From NCBI RefSeq assembly GCF_032397745.1, contig NZ_CP135921.1:434001-498000 (forward strand): a stretch of 64,000 nucleotides of DNA, read 5' to 3'. Each line of letters starts with the position of its first letter. Position 1 is the stretch's first letter. The translations under genes were made by a program, and so were the position numbers. Source of the stretch: Bradyrhizobium prioriisuperbiae. GTDB lineage: Bacteria > Pseudomonadota > Alphaproteobacteria > Rhizobiales > Xanthobacteraceae. Shown here piece by piece: positions 44,018 through 52,945 of this stretch. The notes below the pieces were generated by a model. That model made no database searches. It saw nothing but the letters and a program-made list of their open reading frames with translations, and was not told the DNA's origin.

Positions 44018-44049
44018 CCCAGTCTCCAATGGCGGCGAGCGGCAATCGC

Positions 44050-47000
44050 TCAGTTCTGCACCGGCGGCGTCAGCACCAGCGGGGCGCGTGCGCGCGGCTT
44101 TGCCATGCCGGGCGCGGGGCGCACCTCAATCGGCGGCGGCAACGGTTCCAGCGCCGGCGCGGCCACGGAGGGCACACCATTCGACGCCTGTGGCGGTGCG
44201 GGCGACGGCAGGGCCGGCGCCGGGGGCACTGTCACGACAGGACTGGCCTTCGCTTTTGGCTCGCGCCGCCGCTGATCACGGCCAGGCACCGGCACGCCGG
44301 GCGGCGGCAATGCACCGGCATCGGGCACAGGCTCCACAGCCGCCGGAGGATTGACGGCCGTGGGCGGCGGGATCGCCGCCGTCGTCGGTGGTGGCAGCGT
44401 TGGGGCCGCAGGCGGCAGCGGCTCGCCGCGTTCCAGCGCATCAAGCCGCCGTGTCTCGCGATCGATCGCCCGCACCGCGAGCCATGACGACAGCGATGTC
44501 ACGTCAATGGTGCGGTTGAGGCGATCCGGCGGCCCATGAGCGAAGATCTGGATCTCCGGCCGGCTGGTGTCGGTGCCGATCCTGGTCGACACCAGGCTCG
44601 CGCGCAAATCCGCCTGGTCCGCCGTGATATCGTAGCCACCGGAGACGACGGCCCGAGCCCCGTCGGCCTCAAGCGTGGTGGAGGTCACCCGCAAGCTGCC
44701 GTCGCGGATGTTGAACGGAATCTGCACCGACGCGACCGGCAACGGCGCCGAGGCAAGCACCGGCGCGATCAGGTCGCGCAGCCTGCGATCATCGGCCACC
44801 CGCCCGGCATCGCTCGCTGCAATCGCCACCTCGAACGCGCGGGGATCGAGGCCGCTGATCTGCGCATTCTCCATCGACAGCGTGCCGCTGCCGGACAGCG
44901 CACCGGCCAGCACGCCAGCGCTGCGGCCACGGGTGGACAGTGCCATCTGCAGCGACGTCTTCCCGGCCGGCAGCGCCAGCCCGCGATAGCTCAATGCCTG
45001 GCCGTCGACGCCGGACAATTGCACGCGCGCATCGACAGCAAATCCGTCGCGGCCATTGGTCGTGGTCAGGTCGGCAGTCGCACTGCCGCCGCCGAGCGAG
45101 CCCTTGACGCCATTCAGCGTCAGCGACGCACCATTGCCCTTCAGCGTGCCGCTCACGGGCTTGAGCTCGAGACCACCGGGCAGCACGCCCCGCAACGCCT
45201 GAAATGCCAGTTCGCCGCGTGCGCCCTGCAACGGGCCTCGGCCAAGCGGCTCATCGGCGGCATGGCCGGTGGCGCCGATCGCAAGGCCGAACAGCGCGCC
45301 GAGATCGAGCGCATCCATGCCGAGTTCGCCGGAGAAGGCCGGCTCATCGCCCCGCGTCAGCGCAAGCCGGCCGCGTACCCGCGAGCCGGCCACGGTGCTG
45401 TCGATATCGCTGAACGTCAGTCGCGGCCCGGCGACGTCCAGCCGCGACGACAAACTGATGGTTAAGGCAGGCAACCGTCCCGGCGGCAGATCTAACGCCG
45501 GCGCAAGGTCGATCTTGCGCGCCGCGAGGGTGACCGAAACGCTGGGATCGTCCGCCCAGGGATTCGCCGTGCCCTGCGCGTCGGCATCGAGATTGGTGCC
45601 GGCGAGTTTTGCCTTGAACCGCAGCGGCGCCTTCCAGATGCCGGTGGCGGTGGCCTCGAACTGGGCCGCACCGTCGCCGGCCGCCAGCGCGCGATCGAGG
45701 CCGAGCAGTGCCAGCAGTATGCGCCCCTGATCGGCGGCAAGCTTGCTGTCGACATTGATCTCGCCTTTTGCGAGCGCATCGAGATCGAAATGTTGCAGGG
45801 CGGCGAGCGTCGACTGCGCCGAAGCGCGGGTGGTGCCCTTGAGCTGCGGGCTGTCGACCTCAAGCGTCGCCAGGACATTGGCAACATGGCCTCCGGCGCG
45901 ATCCGCCTTGGGGCGATCCGATTTGGAGGAATCCGACTTGGCCTCGGCCTTGCTGTCCGTTTTGGCGCGATCGGTCGTGTCCATGCGATCGAGTGCAACA
46001 GAGAATTTCAGCTTGCTCATGCCCTGAGCGCCCGCGGGTGCCGCCGGCAACGCATTCAACCGCGCTGCGAGTCCCGCGGGCAGCATCGGCGCCAGTGCCG
46101 CGGTGATCTGCGACAGCGAGGCCGCATGCGCCTTCAGGCCGAGTTTGCCGGTGCTGGCGGTGCGGTCAAATGCTCCGCTGCCGTCCACGGTCACACCACC
46201 GGTGCCGCCAAGTTTCAGGCTGGTGAGGTTGAACGCTGCCGGTCCATAACCGAGTTCGGCCAGCAGCGGCGCGACCTCCTGTCCACCCATGGTGCCACGG
46301 CCGATGTCGAGAGAGAGCTGAACTTCATCGGGCCATTCGGCCTGCGGTCCCGCAAAGGCGCGGGCAAAAACCGCCAGCGCGTCAAGATTGGCACGTGCCG
46401 CCTTCACACCGACATCAAGCTTCAAGGACTTGTCGGATGCCTTGTCGCTGGTGCCGTCGGACACCGCGAGCCGCCCCTCGATCGCATCGCCTTCGACGGT
46501 GGCCTTGATGCCATCCAGCGCGATCCGATCCGGCGCCACGCTCAGATTTCCGGCGATCCGGAGCGGACCCTGCAAGCGCAGCGACGGATCACTGCGACCG
46601 CGCAACCAGGTTACGAGCCCATCGGGATCGGTCGACTCCACTTTCAGATCGCCCTTGAAGTCCGTGCCCGGCGCAAGCCGCCCGGCCAGCGCGACCTGGG
46701 TTGCGCCCGGCGCACGCCCCTGCAGCTGATCGATGATCCAGCCGTCGGCATCGCCACTGAACTCCGCTGCAATATTCTGCACCGGACGGCCACCGAGGGT
46801 GACGCTGTCGGCTTCGACAGCAAGGCGGGTTGCGAACGGCGGCGTCGGCACTGACGAGACGAGGCCGCGTAACCCCGGCAGCAGCCGTGTCGGCTCGGTG
46901 GTCGCGGTCTCCTTCGCCAGCAGCCGGTCCGCATCCAGCTGGCGCGCCGCCAGCGTGGCGCGCAGCGACGGCGTGGCGCCGAACGCCATGTCGGCGGAGC

Positions 47001-47871
47001 CGGACAGTTTCAGCCCGACATCGTCGGCGCCATACACGGCCTCAAGCTGCTCGAACTTGGCTGCAGCCGGATCCGCCCGGACCTTGGTCGACACCTTCCA
47101 AGGCGTTTGCAGCAGGTTGCCGCTGGAGTCGGTGCCACGCAACGCGATGGCGCGGGCGAGCGTGAGCGTCCCCTCGAAGCGCGGCACCTGTGCCTGGGTG
47201 CTGATGACACCATCAAGATCGAGCCCGAACGGCCGCTGGCCCGGATCAATGTTGAGATGCAGCCGCGTACCCGCCCCGTCGGAGCTGGCGCCAGAGCTGA
47301 AGCGGAACGGATAACGCACGCCGTCGTAACGAAAATTGCCGTCGCCGCGCGCGGCCCCTGCGAGGGCACGGACGTCGCCGCCGAACGCGATATCATCAAG
47401 CGTGATGGTCGACCGGCTTGCCGCATCATGCAGCGCGATCCGACCGGTGAGATTCACCCGATCAATCGCCAGCGAACCGAAATCGAAGCTGCCGCCCTTG
47501 AACGGCCAGATCAGCCGGCCGCGATCATTGAGGCTGAGATCGAGGTTGAGCCCATTGAGCGTCAGCTCTGTGGCCCGCCATTCGCCACGCATCAGGGAGC
47601 TCAGGCTGAAATCAACGTCGAGTTTGTCGGCCCCGACCGTGCTCGCACCGGCCGTGTTGCCGACCGCAACCGCCCGCAGCCGCAAGGACGGCGTCGGCAG
47701 CAGCCGGGCATCGAGCTGGCCGCCGACCCGCACCGGAGCGCCGATCACGCGCGTCGCCTCGGCCTCGAACTGCGGCCGGAACTGGTTCCAGTCGACAAAA
47801 TGCGGACCGACCAGCGCGGCCACCAGCGCGAGAATGAAGGCAATCGCCAGTCCGAGCAGCGTGGTCTGCAC
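44050..47871 (-). CDS. Large AsmA-family protein
   Basis: A 1273-residue envelope protein. An N-terminal membrane anchor (LLGLAIAFILALVAALVGPH) precedes the AsmA domain with DWNQFRPQFEAEATRVIGAP and, further on, VTLGGRPVQNIAAEFSG, then a long repeat-rich beta-strand body typical of the bridge-like AsmA/TamB group that moves or regulates phospholipid in the envelope. A Lys/Asp/Ser-rich stretch (AKTDSKAEAKSDSSKSDRPK) interrupts the middle, and the last 120 residues are a Pro/Ala/Val-rich tail that looks disordered. The start is probably a GTG at 47871. It is downstream of an FAD oxidoreductase gene on the same strand, 143 bp away. Confidence 0.88.
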   Translation of the reverse strand: MQTTLLGLAIAFILALVAALVGPHFVDWNQFRPQFEAEATRVIGAPVRVGGQLDARLLPTPSLRLRAVAVGNTAGASTVGADKLDVDFSLSSLMRGEWRATELTLNGLNLDLSLNDRGRLIWPFKGGSFDFGSLAIDRVNLTGRIALHDAASRSTITLDDIAFGGDVRALAGAARGDGNFRYDGVRYPFRFSSGASSDGAGTRLHLNIDPGQRPFGLDLDGVISTQAQVPRFEGTLTLARAIALRGTDSSGNLLQTPWKVSTKVRADPAAAKFEQLEAVYGADDVGLKLSGSADMAFGATPSLRATLAARQLDADRLLAKETATTEPTRLLPGLRGLVSSVPTPPFATRLAVEADSVTLGGRPVQNIAAEFSGDADGWIIDQLQGRAPGATQVALAGRLAPGTDFKGDLKVESTDPDGLVTWLRGRSDPSLRLQGPLRIAGNLSVAPDRIALDGIKATVEGDAIEGRLAVSDGTSDKASDKSLKLDVGVKAARANLDALAVFARAFAGPQAEWPDEVQLSLDIGRGTMGGQEVAPLLAELGYGPAAFNLTSLKLGGTGGVTVDGSGAFDRTASTGKLGLKAHAASLSQITAALAPMLPAGLAARLNALPAAPAGAQGMSKLKFSVALDRMDTTDRAKTDSKAEAKSDSSKSDRPKADRAGGHVANVLATLEVDSPQLKGTTRASAQSTLAALQHFDLDALAKGEINVDSKLAADQGRILLALLGLDRALAAGDGAAQFEATATGIWKAPLRFKAKLAGTNLDADAQGTANPWADDPSVSVTLAARKIDLAPALDLPPGRLPALTISLSSRLDVAGPRLTFSDIDSTVAGSRVRGRLALTRGDEPAFSGELGMDALDLGALFGLAIGATGHAADEPLGRGPLQGARGELAFQALRGVLPGGLELKPVSGTLKGNGASLTLNGVKGSLGGGSATADLTTTNGRDGFAVDARVQLSGVDGQALSYRGLALPAGKTSLQMALSTRGRSAGVLAGALSGSGTLSMENAQISGLDPRAFEVAIAASDAGRVADDRRLRDLIAPVLASAPLPVASVQIPFNIRDGSLRVTSTTLEADGARAVVSGGYDITADQADLRASLVSTRIGTDTSRPEIQIFAHGPPDRLNRTIDVTSLSSWLAVRAIDRETRRLDALERGEPLPPAAPTLPPPTTAAIPPPTAVNPPAAVEPVPDAGALPPPGVPVPGRDQRRREPKAKASPVVTVPPAPALPSPAPPQASNGVPSVAAPALEPLPPPIEVRPAPGMAKPRARAPLVLTPPVQN

Positions 47872-48014
47872 GGGGTCCCCTTAAAAAGGCTGCAAAAATC
47901 CCTCGCGCGCGAGTCGTCGCGGAACCCCATTATACAGGAACAAGTGTGGCGAAGTCACAGCGGCGTTTTGCGCGCCCAACCTCTCAATAGTCCTGCCCCT
48001 CAAGAGTCCTGCCC

Positions 48015-49250
48015 TCAATAACGGTCGGGCCGGAACGGAGCCGGGTCGACGAACGGCGTTTCCCCCACCATCATCTCCGCCAGCAAACGCCCGGTGGCCG
48101 GCCCCAGCGTGAAACCTTGATGCCCATGACCGAAATGCATCCACAACCCGGCGTGCCGGGAGGCCGGACCGACCACGGGGAGCATGTCGGGCATACAGGG
48201 CCGGGTGCCGGACCAGGGCTGCTGCTCCACCGGCGTGCCGAGATCGAGCAGGCCGCGCGCTGCCTGCTCTGCCCGCCCCAACTGCACCGGACGCATCGAC
48301 GCCCCCGGGCCGGTGAGTTCGGCGCCCGTGGTGATGCGCAGACCCATCGCCATCGGCGCCAGCACATAACCAAAGCCGGAATCCATCAGCGGCAAGTCGA
48401 GTCCGGTGCCGCCGCGAAAATGCCGGTGATACCCCCGCTTGCGCACCATCGGAAACCGATAGCCGAATTTTCGCAGCAACTCCGGCGACCACGGCCCCAA
48501 CGCCACCACGGCGTGCTCGGCCGCGATGGTGCCGTTCTCCGTCGCGACGCTCCAGCCGCCACCGGGCGACGGCCGCAGGCTGGCCGCATCGCCATGAACA
48601 AAATTACCCCCCGATCGGACGAACAGATCGGCATAGGCGCCGACCACGCCGCCAGGATCTTTTGCGGTCCAGGTGTCGAGCCAGTGCAGCGCGCCGATCC
48701 CGGTGTCTCTCAAGCCGGGCTCGGCCTGCGCCAGCTCCGCCGCCGACAACAGCCGGGAGCGCACGCCATGCTTAACCCTGAGACGCTCGGCGCGGGCGGC
48801 GACGAAATCCATCGTCGCCTGCGACCGCAGCAGGATGCGAAAGCCGTCACGGCGAACCAGGTTCGCGACACCGGACGCATTCATCAGCGTCTCGTGCTCG
48901 GGCGCCGCATGGGCGATGATCCCGGCATAGGCTGAAACGATCGCCGCATAACGCTGCGGGGCGGAAAACCACCAGTATTGCAACAGCGACCCGATATGCC
49001 GCGGCAGCGTCGCCAGATTGTAGTGAACGTCGTTGGAGCGCCCTGTCGCAATCGCGATCAGCGAGGCGAGGTCCCGCGGCATCGGATAGGGCTCGACTGC
49101 TTCGCTCTGGATGAAGCCGGCATTGCCGTAGCTGGTCGCGCGGCCCGGCGCCTGGCGATCGACCAACGCGACCGACCAGCCGCGGCTTTGCAATTGCAGG
49201 GCCGCCGCAACACCCGCCATTCCGGCGCCGAGAACAATTGCACTTGGCAT
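48015..49250 (-). CDS. D-amino acid dehydrogenase-like FAD oxidoreductase (DAO family)
   Basis: A 411-residue FAD-dependent oxidoreductase starting MPSAIVLGAGMAGVAAALQL, the dinucleotide-binding GxGxxG. The middle holds the GTGIGAL-type substrate region DTGIGALHWLDTWTAKDPGG, and the C-terminus MWMHFGHGHQGFTLGPATG is the second FAD site typical of D-amino acid dehydrogenases (DadA family). It oxidises a D-amino acid or similar amine, feeding electrons to the respiratory chain. It starts 20 bp after the D-lactate dehydrogenase-like gene stop, so the two form an operon. Confidence 0.85.
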   Translation of the reverse strand: MPSAIVLGAGMAGVAAALQLQSRGWSVALVDRQAPGRATSYGNAGFIQSEAVEPYPMPRDLASLIAIATGRSNDVHYNLATLPRHIGSLLQYWWFSAPQRYAAIVSAYAGIIAHAAPEHETLMNASGVANLVRRDGFRILLRSQATMDFVAARAERLRVKHGVRSRLLSAAELAQAEPGLRDTGIGALHWLDTWTAKDPGGVVGAYADLFVRSGGNFVHGDAASLRPSPGGGWSVATENGTIAAEHAVVALGPWSPELLRKFGYRFPMVRKRGYHRHFRGGTGLDLPLMDSGFGYVLAPMAMGLRITTGAELTGPGASMRPVQLGRAEQAARGLLDLGTPVEQQPWSGTRPCMPDMLPVVGPASRHAGLWMHFGHGHQGFTLGPATGRLLAEMMVGETPFVDPAPFRPDRY

Positions 49251-49269
49251 GGCAGTCCTTGCGCGCCGC

Positions 49270-50688
49270 TCAAGCCGCTGGCACGATCTTCCCGGGATTG
49301 AAGATGTTGTGCGGGTCCAGCGCCTGCTTCACCGCGCGCATGGCGTCGAGCGCCTCGGGGCCGAGTTCGCCGAGCAGGTATTTCTGCTTGCCCTGGCCGA
49401 CGCCGTGCTCGCCGGTGCAGGTGCCGCCCATGCCCTGCGCCCGCTCCACCAGGCGATGCATGAATTCCTCCGCACGCGCCATTTCGTCCGGATTGTCGGT
49501 GTCGGCCAAAAGCGAGCAATGGAAATTGCCATCGCCGACATGGCCGACAATCGGCGACAGCAGGCCGAGCCGGATCAGGTCTTCTTCGGTTTCCACCACA
49601 CAGTCGGCCAGCCGCGAGATCGGCACGCAGACGTCGGTGGCGACGATGCCGCCGCCGGGGCGCAAGCCCCGCACCGCCCAATAGGCGTCATGCCGCGCTT
49701 GCCACAGCCGGGTGCGCTCCTCCGGCCGTGTGGTCCATTCGAACGACCCGCCGCCGCACTCCCTGGCGATCTCGCCGAACAGCTCCGATTGCGCCGCGAC
49801 TTCGCCCTCGCTGCCGTGGAATTCCAGCAGCAACAGCGGCGTCTCCGGCAGCGACAGTTTCGAATAGGCGTTGCTGGCCCTGACCTGGGCCTGGTTCAGA
49901 AGCTCGATCCGCGCCACCGGAATGCCGGTCTGGATCGCCATGATGGTCGCCTTGCAGGCTCCCTCCACGCTCGTGAACGAGCAGGCCGCCGCGGCGATGG
50001 TTTCGGGAATGCCGCGCAGCTTGATGGTCAGTTCGCTGATGATGCCCAGCGTGCCTTCGGCGCCGATGAACAGATGGGTCAGGTCATAACCGGCCGAGGA
50101 CTTTTTGGCGCGGGTGCCGGTGGTGATGATCTCGCCGTCGCCGCGCACGACCTTCAGCGCCAGCACGTTCTCGCGAATGGTGCCGTAGCGCACCGCGTTG
50201 GTGCCGGACGCGCGTGTCGAGGCCATGCCGCCGAGCGACGCGTCGGCACCCGGATCAATCGGGAAGAACAGGCCCTGGTCACGGATGTACTCATTGAGCG
50301 CCTTGCGGGTGACGCCGGGCTGGATCACGCAATCCAGATCCTCCGGATGCACCGCAAGAATGTTGTTCATGTCCCTCAGGTCAATGCAGACGCCGCCGGC
50401 CGGCGCATTGACCTGGCCTTCCAGCGACGTGCCGGTGCCGAATGCGATCACCGGGACGCCGAGCGGCCCGCAGATCCGCACCACATCCTGGATGTCCACG
50501 GTCTCCTGCGCCATCACCACCGCGTCCGGTGGCTGGTTGGCCAGCCAGGTGGTGGTGTGGCCGTGCTGCTCGCGCACGGCCTGCGACGTTACCAGCCGGT
50601 TACCGAACCGCGCCGCCATGGCCTCGATCGCCCTCGCAAGCTTCTGCGGCTCCGGCCGCGGCAGCGTCTTTACAGTCGTCAGACCCAC
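49270..50688 (-). CDS. FAD-linked oxidase, D-lactate dehydrogenase (cytochrome) type
   Basis: A 472-residue flavoprotein of the vanillyl-alcohol-oxidase fold. The FAD domain has PVIAFGTGTSLEGQVNAPAG, PGADASLGGMASTRASGTNA closely matching mitochondrial-type D-lactate dehydrogenase, and AGYDLTHLFIGAEGTLGII. The C-terminal domain carries the metal/substrate motif GHVGDGNFH. It oxidises D-lactate or a related D-2-hydroxy acid. The start is a GTG at 50688 preceded by AGGAGG. First gene of an operon with the DadA-like gene, which suggests a D-hydroxy/D-amino acid catabolic pair. Confidence 0.9.
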   Translation of the reverse strand: MGLTTVKTLPRPEPQKLARAIEAMAARFGNRLVTSQAVREQHGHTTTWLANQPPDAVVMAQETVDIQDVVRICGPLGVPVIAFGTGTSLEGQVNAPAGGVCIDLRDMNNILAVHPEDLDCVIQPGVTRKALNEYIRDQGLFFPIDPGADASLGGMASTRASGTNAVRYGTIRENVLALKVVRGDGEIITTGTRAKKSSAGYDLTHLFIGAEGTLGIISELTIKLRGIPETIAAAACSFTSVEGACKATIMAIQTGIPVARIELLNQAQVRASNAYSKLSLPETPLLLLEFHGSEGEVAAQSELFGEIARECGGGSFEWTTRPEERTRLWQARHDAYWAVRGLRPGGGIVATDVCVPISRLADCVVETEEDLIRLGLLSPIVGHVGDGNFHCSLLADTDNPDEMARAEEFMHRLVERAQGMGGTCTGEHGVGQGKQKYLLGELGPEALDAMRAVKQALDPHNIFNPGKIVPAA

Positions 50689-50897
50689 CCTTCAATCCTC
50701 CTGGAGGCGCCATCCGGCCCTCATCATAACGCCGGAACACGCCGATCTCTGCTGGCTTGCATGCGATCTGCAACACAGGACGCCATCCTGCGCGGATCTG
50801 CACGGTTGCGAACGACCGTGGCAAAGGATGTATAAGGGGTCAAGCACCAAGCGGCGCAAAAAGCGCAGGGCATTTCAAAGCAGTCCCCGGGGAAAGC

Positions 50898-51443
50898 ATG
50901 ACTGAGACTCTCGATCCCAAGGCTCTCGATCCCAAGGCTTTTGATTTCAAATTTGGCCTTCGCCTCGACCGGGCACCGTTCGTCTGCTCCGTGATTCCGA
51001 TCGAACCCCACTGGATCGACTATAACGGCCACCTCAACATGGCCTATTACAACGTGCTGTTCGACCGCTCGCTGGACGAGTTCTTCGACATGCTCGGCAT
51101 CGGGCATGACTATCTCAAGCAGCGCAACAACTCGACCATGACCGCGGAGTGCCACGTGCGCTACCTGCGCGAGGTCCACCTCGGCGACCCGGTGCACGTC
51201 CATTTGCTGCTGGTCGCCGCCGACCAGAAACGGATGCATATCTTCGAGGAGCTGCACCATGCCAGCGAAGGCTGGGTCTCGGCCACGTCGGAAATCATCT
51301 CGCTGCACGTCGACATGGACGTGCGCAAGGTCGCGCCGTATCCGCCCGACATCGCGGCGCGGATCCAGGCGGTGGCCGCCGCGCAAGCGGCAATCCCCCG
51401 CCCCGAGGCGATCGGTCGCCGCGTTACGATGCCGGTGACATAG
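50898..51443 (+). CDS. Acyl-CoA thioesterase (hot-dog fold, 4HBT type)
   Basis: The 181-residue hot-dog thioesterase has IEPHWIDYNGHLNMAYYNVL, with the characteristic DxNGHLNxxxY catalytic region at residues 39-52, followed by ECHVRYLREVHLGDPVHVHL. Such proteins hydrolyse acyl-CoAs (for example 4-hydroxybenzoyl- or betainyl-CoA); the substrate is not known. The N-terminus contains an exact 15 bp tandem duplication (50910-50939) encoding LDPKA twice, a slippage product outside the fold. The ATG at 50898 has GGGGAAA upstream. Its 3' end overlaps the convergent DUF533 gene by 20 bp. Confidence 0.88.
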   Translation: MTETLDPKALDPKAFDFKFGLRLDRAPFVCSVIPIEPHWIDYNGHLNMAYYNVLFDRSLDEFFDMLGIGHDYLKQRNNSTMTAECHVRYLREVHLGDPVHVHLLLVAADQKRMHIFEELHHASEGWVSATSEIISLHVDMDVRKVAPYPPDIAARIQAVAAAQAAIPRPEAIGRRVTMPVT

Positions 51444-52239
51444 ACACAGACACCGGCACCTTTTCGGTGGCGCCTTCCACCGTCGCGTTGAGGTGGGCGA
51501 CAAGCTTGGGATCGAGCCGCAATCGCGTCGCCAGAAGATCCAGATAGCCTCGCTCGGATGAATGATCCACATCGATGGCAAGCAGCGAGGCCACATAGAG
51601 CTCGGCCGCCTCCTCGGGCGTCCGCGCGGCCTGCGCGACGGCATCGATATCCAGCGGTTTGCGCAGTTCGTCGATGACAAACGCCTTGTCGTCGCTATCC
51701 AGCGCCATCTTGTCCATCTGCGCGAAGATATTGGCCTGTTCCTTCGCATCGATGTGGCCATCGGCTTTCGCGGCCGCGATCATCGCACGCAGCAGATTGC
51801 GGCCGAGCGACTGCTGGTCCGCAACGCCGGTCGGATTGAACGGCGTGTCGCTCGGCGGCGGCAACATCGGCACAGACGTTGTCGCCGTTGCCTGCGGCGC
51901 CTGGCCGGTCTGCCAACCCCGATAAGCCTGATAGGCGAGCGCACCGACGACAGCCATGCCGCCAAGCTTGAGGGCGTTGCCGGCGAGCTTGCGACCGCCC
52001 TTCGAGCCGAGCAGCACCGTGGCCAGGCCACCAGCCAACGCGCCACCACCGAAGCTGCCAACGGATCCTCCGAGGGCACCTCCGAGAGAGCTGCCGGCAG
52101 ATCCACCAAGCCCCTTGTTCAAAACATCGCCGGCGTTGCGGGCGAGATCTCCCCATGGCGATCCGGTGGATTGACCTTGTGCGGCGCCTGTCGCCTGGCC
52201 TCCGAGAAACTGATCCAGCAGCCGCTTGGCATCGAACAT
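51424..52239 (-). CDS. DUF533 family protein (TerB-like C-terminal domain)
   Basis: A 271-residue protein. Residues 1-30 are polar, then a glycine-rich segment (GSSLGGALGGSVGSFGGGAL) and an Ala/Gly hydrophobic stretch, possibly membrane-associated, and a proline-rich linker. The C-terminal 120 residues hold the TerB/DUF533 helical domain (LRAMIAAAKADGHIDAKEQA, ELYVASLLAIDVDHSSERGY). The family occurs in many Gram-negatives with no established role; TerB domains bind metals in some proteins. The ATG at 52239 has GGGA about 8 nt upstream. Convergent 20 bp overlap with the thioesterase gene. Confidence 0.85.
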   Translation of the reverse strand: MFDAKRLLDQFLGGQATGAAQGQSTGSPWGDLARNAGDVLNKGLGGSAGSSLGGALGGSVGSFGGGALAGGLATVLLGSKGGRKLAGNALKLGGMAVVGALAYQAYRGWQTGQAPQATATTSVPMLPPPSDTPFNPTGVADQQSLGRNLLRAMIAAAKADGHIDAKEQANIFAQMDKMALDSDDKAFVIDELRKPLDIDAVAQAARTPEEAAELYVASLLAIDVDHSSERGYLDLLATRLRLDPKLVAHLNATVEGATEKVPVSVSMSPAS

Positions 52240-52380
52240 TGTTCGCAGTCCCTTATCCATTGATGTCGCGGCTATAGATCGATTGCCGGCGCGGTCATCG
52301 CAACCGCACCCGGCTGCGGCGGAATGCCCGCGCCGCGCTGCGATTTGCCGCAGAACAAAGTTCCGAAAATGAGGCCGGCT

Positions 52381-52929
52381 TCAAACCACCGTCAGCTGCG
52401 GCCAACGGTTCAGCCATTCTTTGGTGCGGAGCCGTTCGTCGACGACATAGCGCCGCGCGGCGAAAGCGGTGGTTGGGCGCACAATCAAATTGATGAGATC
52501 GTCGATGCCATGCGGTGCCAGCAGCTCGACGCGACCAAGCACGGAGCGGGCTGCAACCGCCGTGGCCGTCTCGGGCCAGCGCGCGATTGCGCTGCCGACA
52601 TCGGCATAGGGATCATCGTTGTTATGCGCGTGCATTCGGGCCTGGTTGCTGACAGACCATGGCACGCCCGGGCACGTCAGCCTCAGCTTGCCTTCAATCG
52701 CATCGTCGCGGCGCCGGCTTGCATCGGCACCATCGAAGAACACCACATCGACGTCGTTCAGGCGCGTGCAATCCGGCGTGCGATCGTGCAGCACATCCCA
52801 CACCGCATTTCTGACAAAGCCCGCCCCTATCCAGCAGTCCGGCAGAGCGAGCCTCTCCACGACGTGGAGAAGCCGCATCATGTCCGGCTGCCCTTCGATC
52901 AGGGCGATAATGTCAGCAGCGACTTTCAT
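52381..52929 (-). CDS. Nucleotidyltransferase-fold protein (DUF925/NTP_transf_6)
   Basis: A 182-residue protein with the nucleotidyltransferase pattern: IGAGFVRNAVWDVLHDRTP (glycine-rich loop) then NDVDVVFFDGAD with the metal-binding Asp pair, and a helical tail. This matches the DUF925 family, whose biochemical activity is unknown; members of the wider pol-beta-like superfamily transfer nucleotides to proteins or RNA. It lies downstream of ilvD on the same strand, 16 bp after the ilvD stop, so the two are probably co-transcribed. Confidence 0.8.
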   Translation of the reverse strand: MKVAADIIALIEGQPDMMRLLHVVERLALPDCWIGAGFVRNAVWDVLHDRTPDCTRLNDVDVVFFDGADASRRRDDAIEGKLRLTCPGVPWSVSNQARMHAHNNDDPYADVGSAIARWPETATAVAARSVLGRVELLAPHGIDDLINLIVRPTTAFAARRYVVDERLRTKEWLNRWPQLTVV

Positions 52930-52945
52930 GCCGCCTGGCGGGTGC

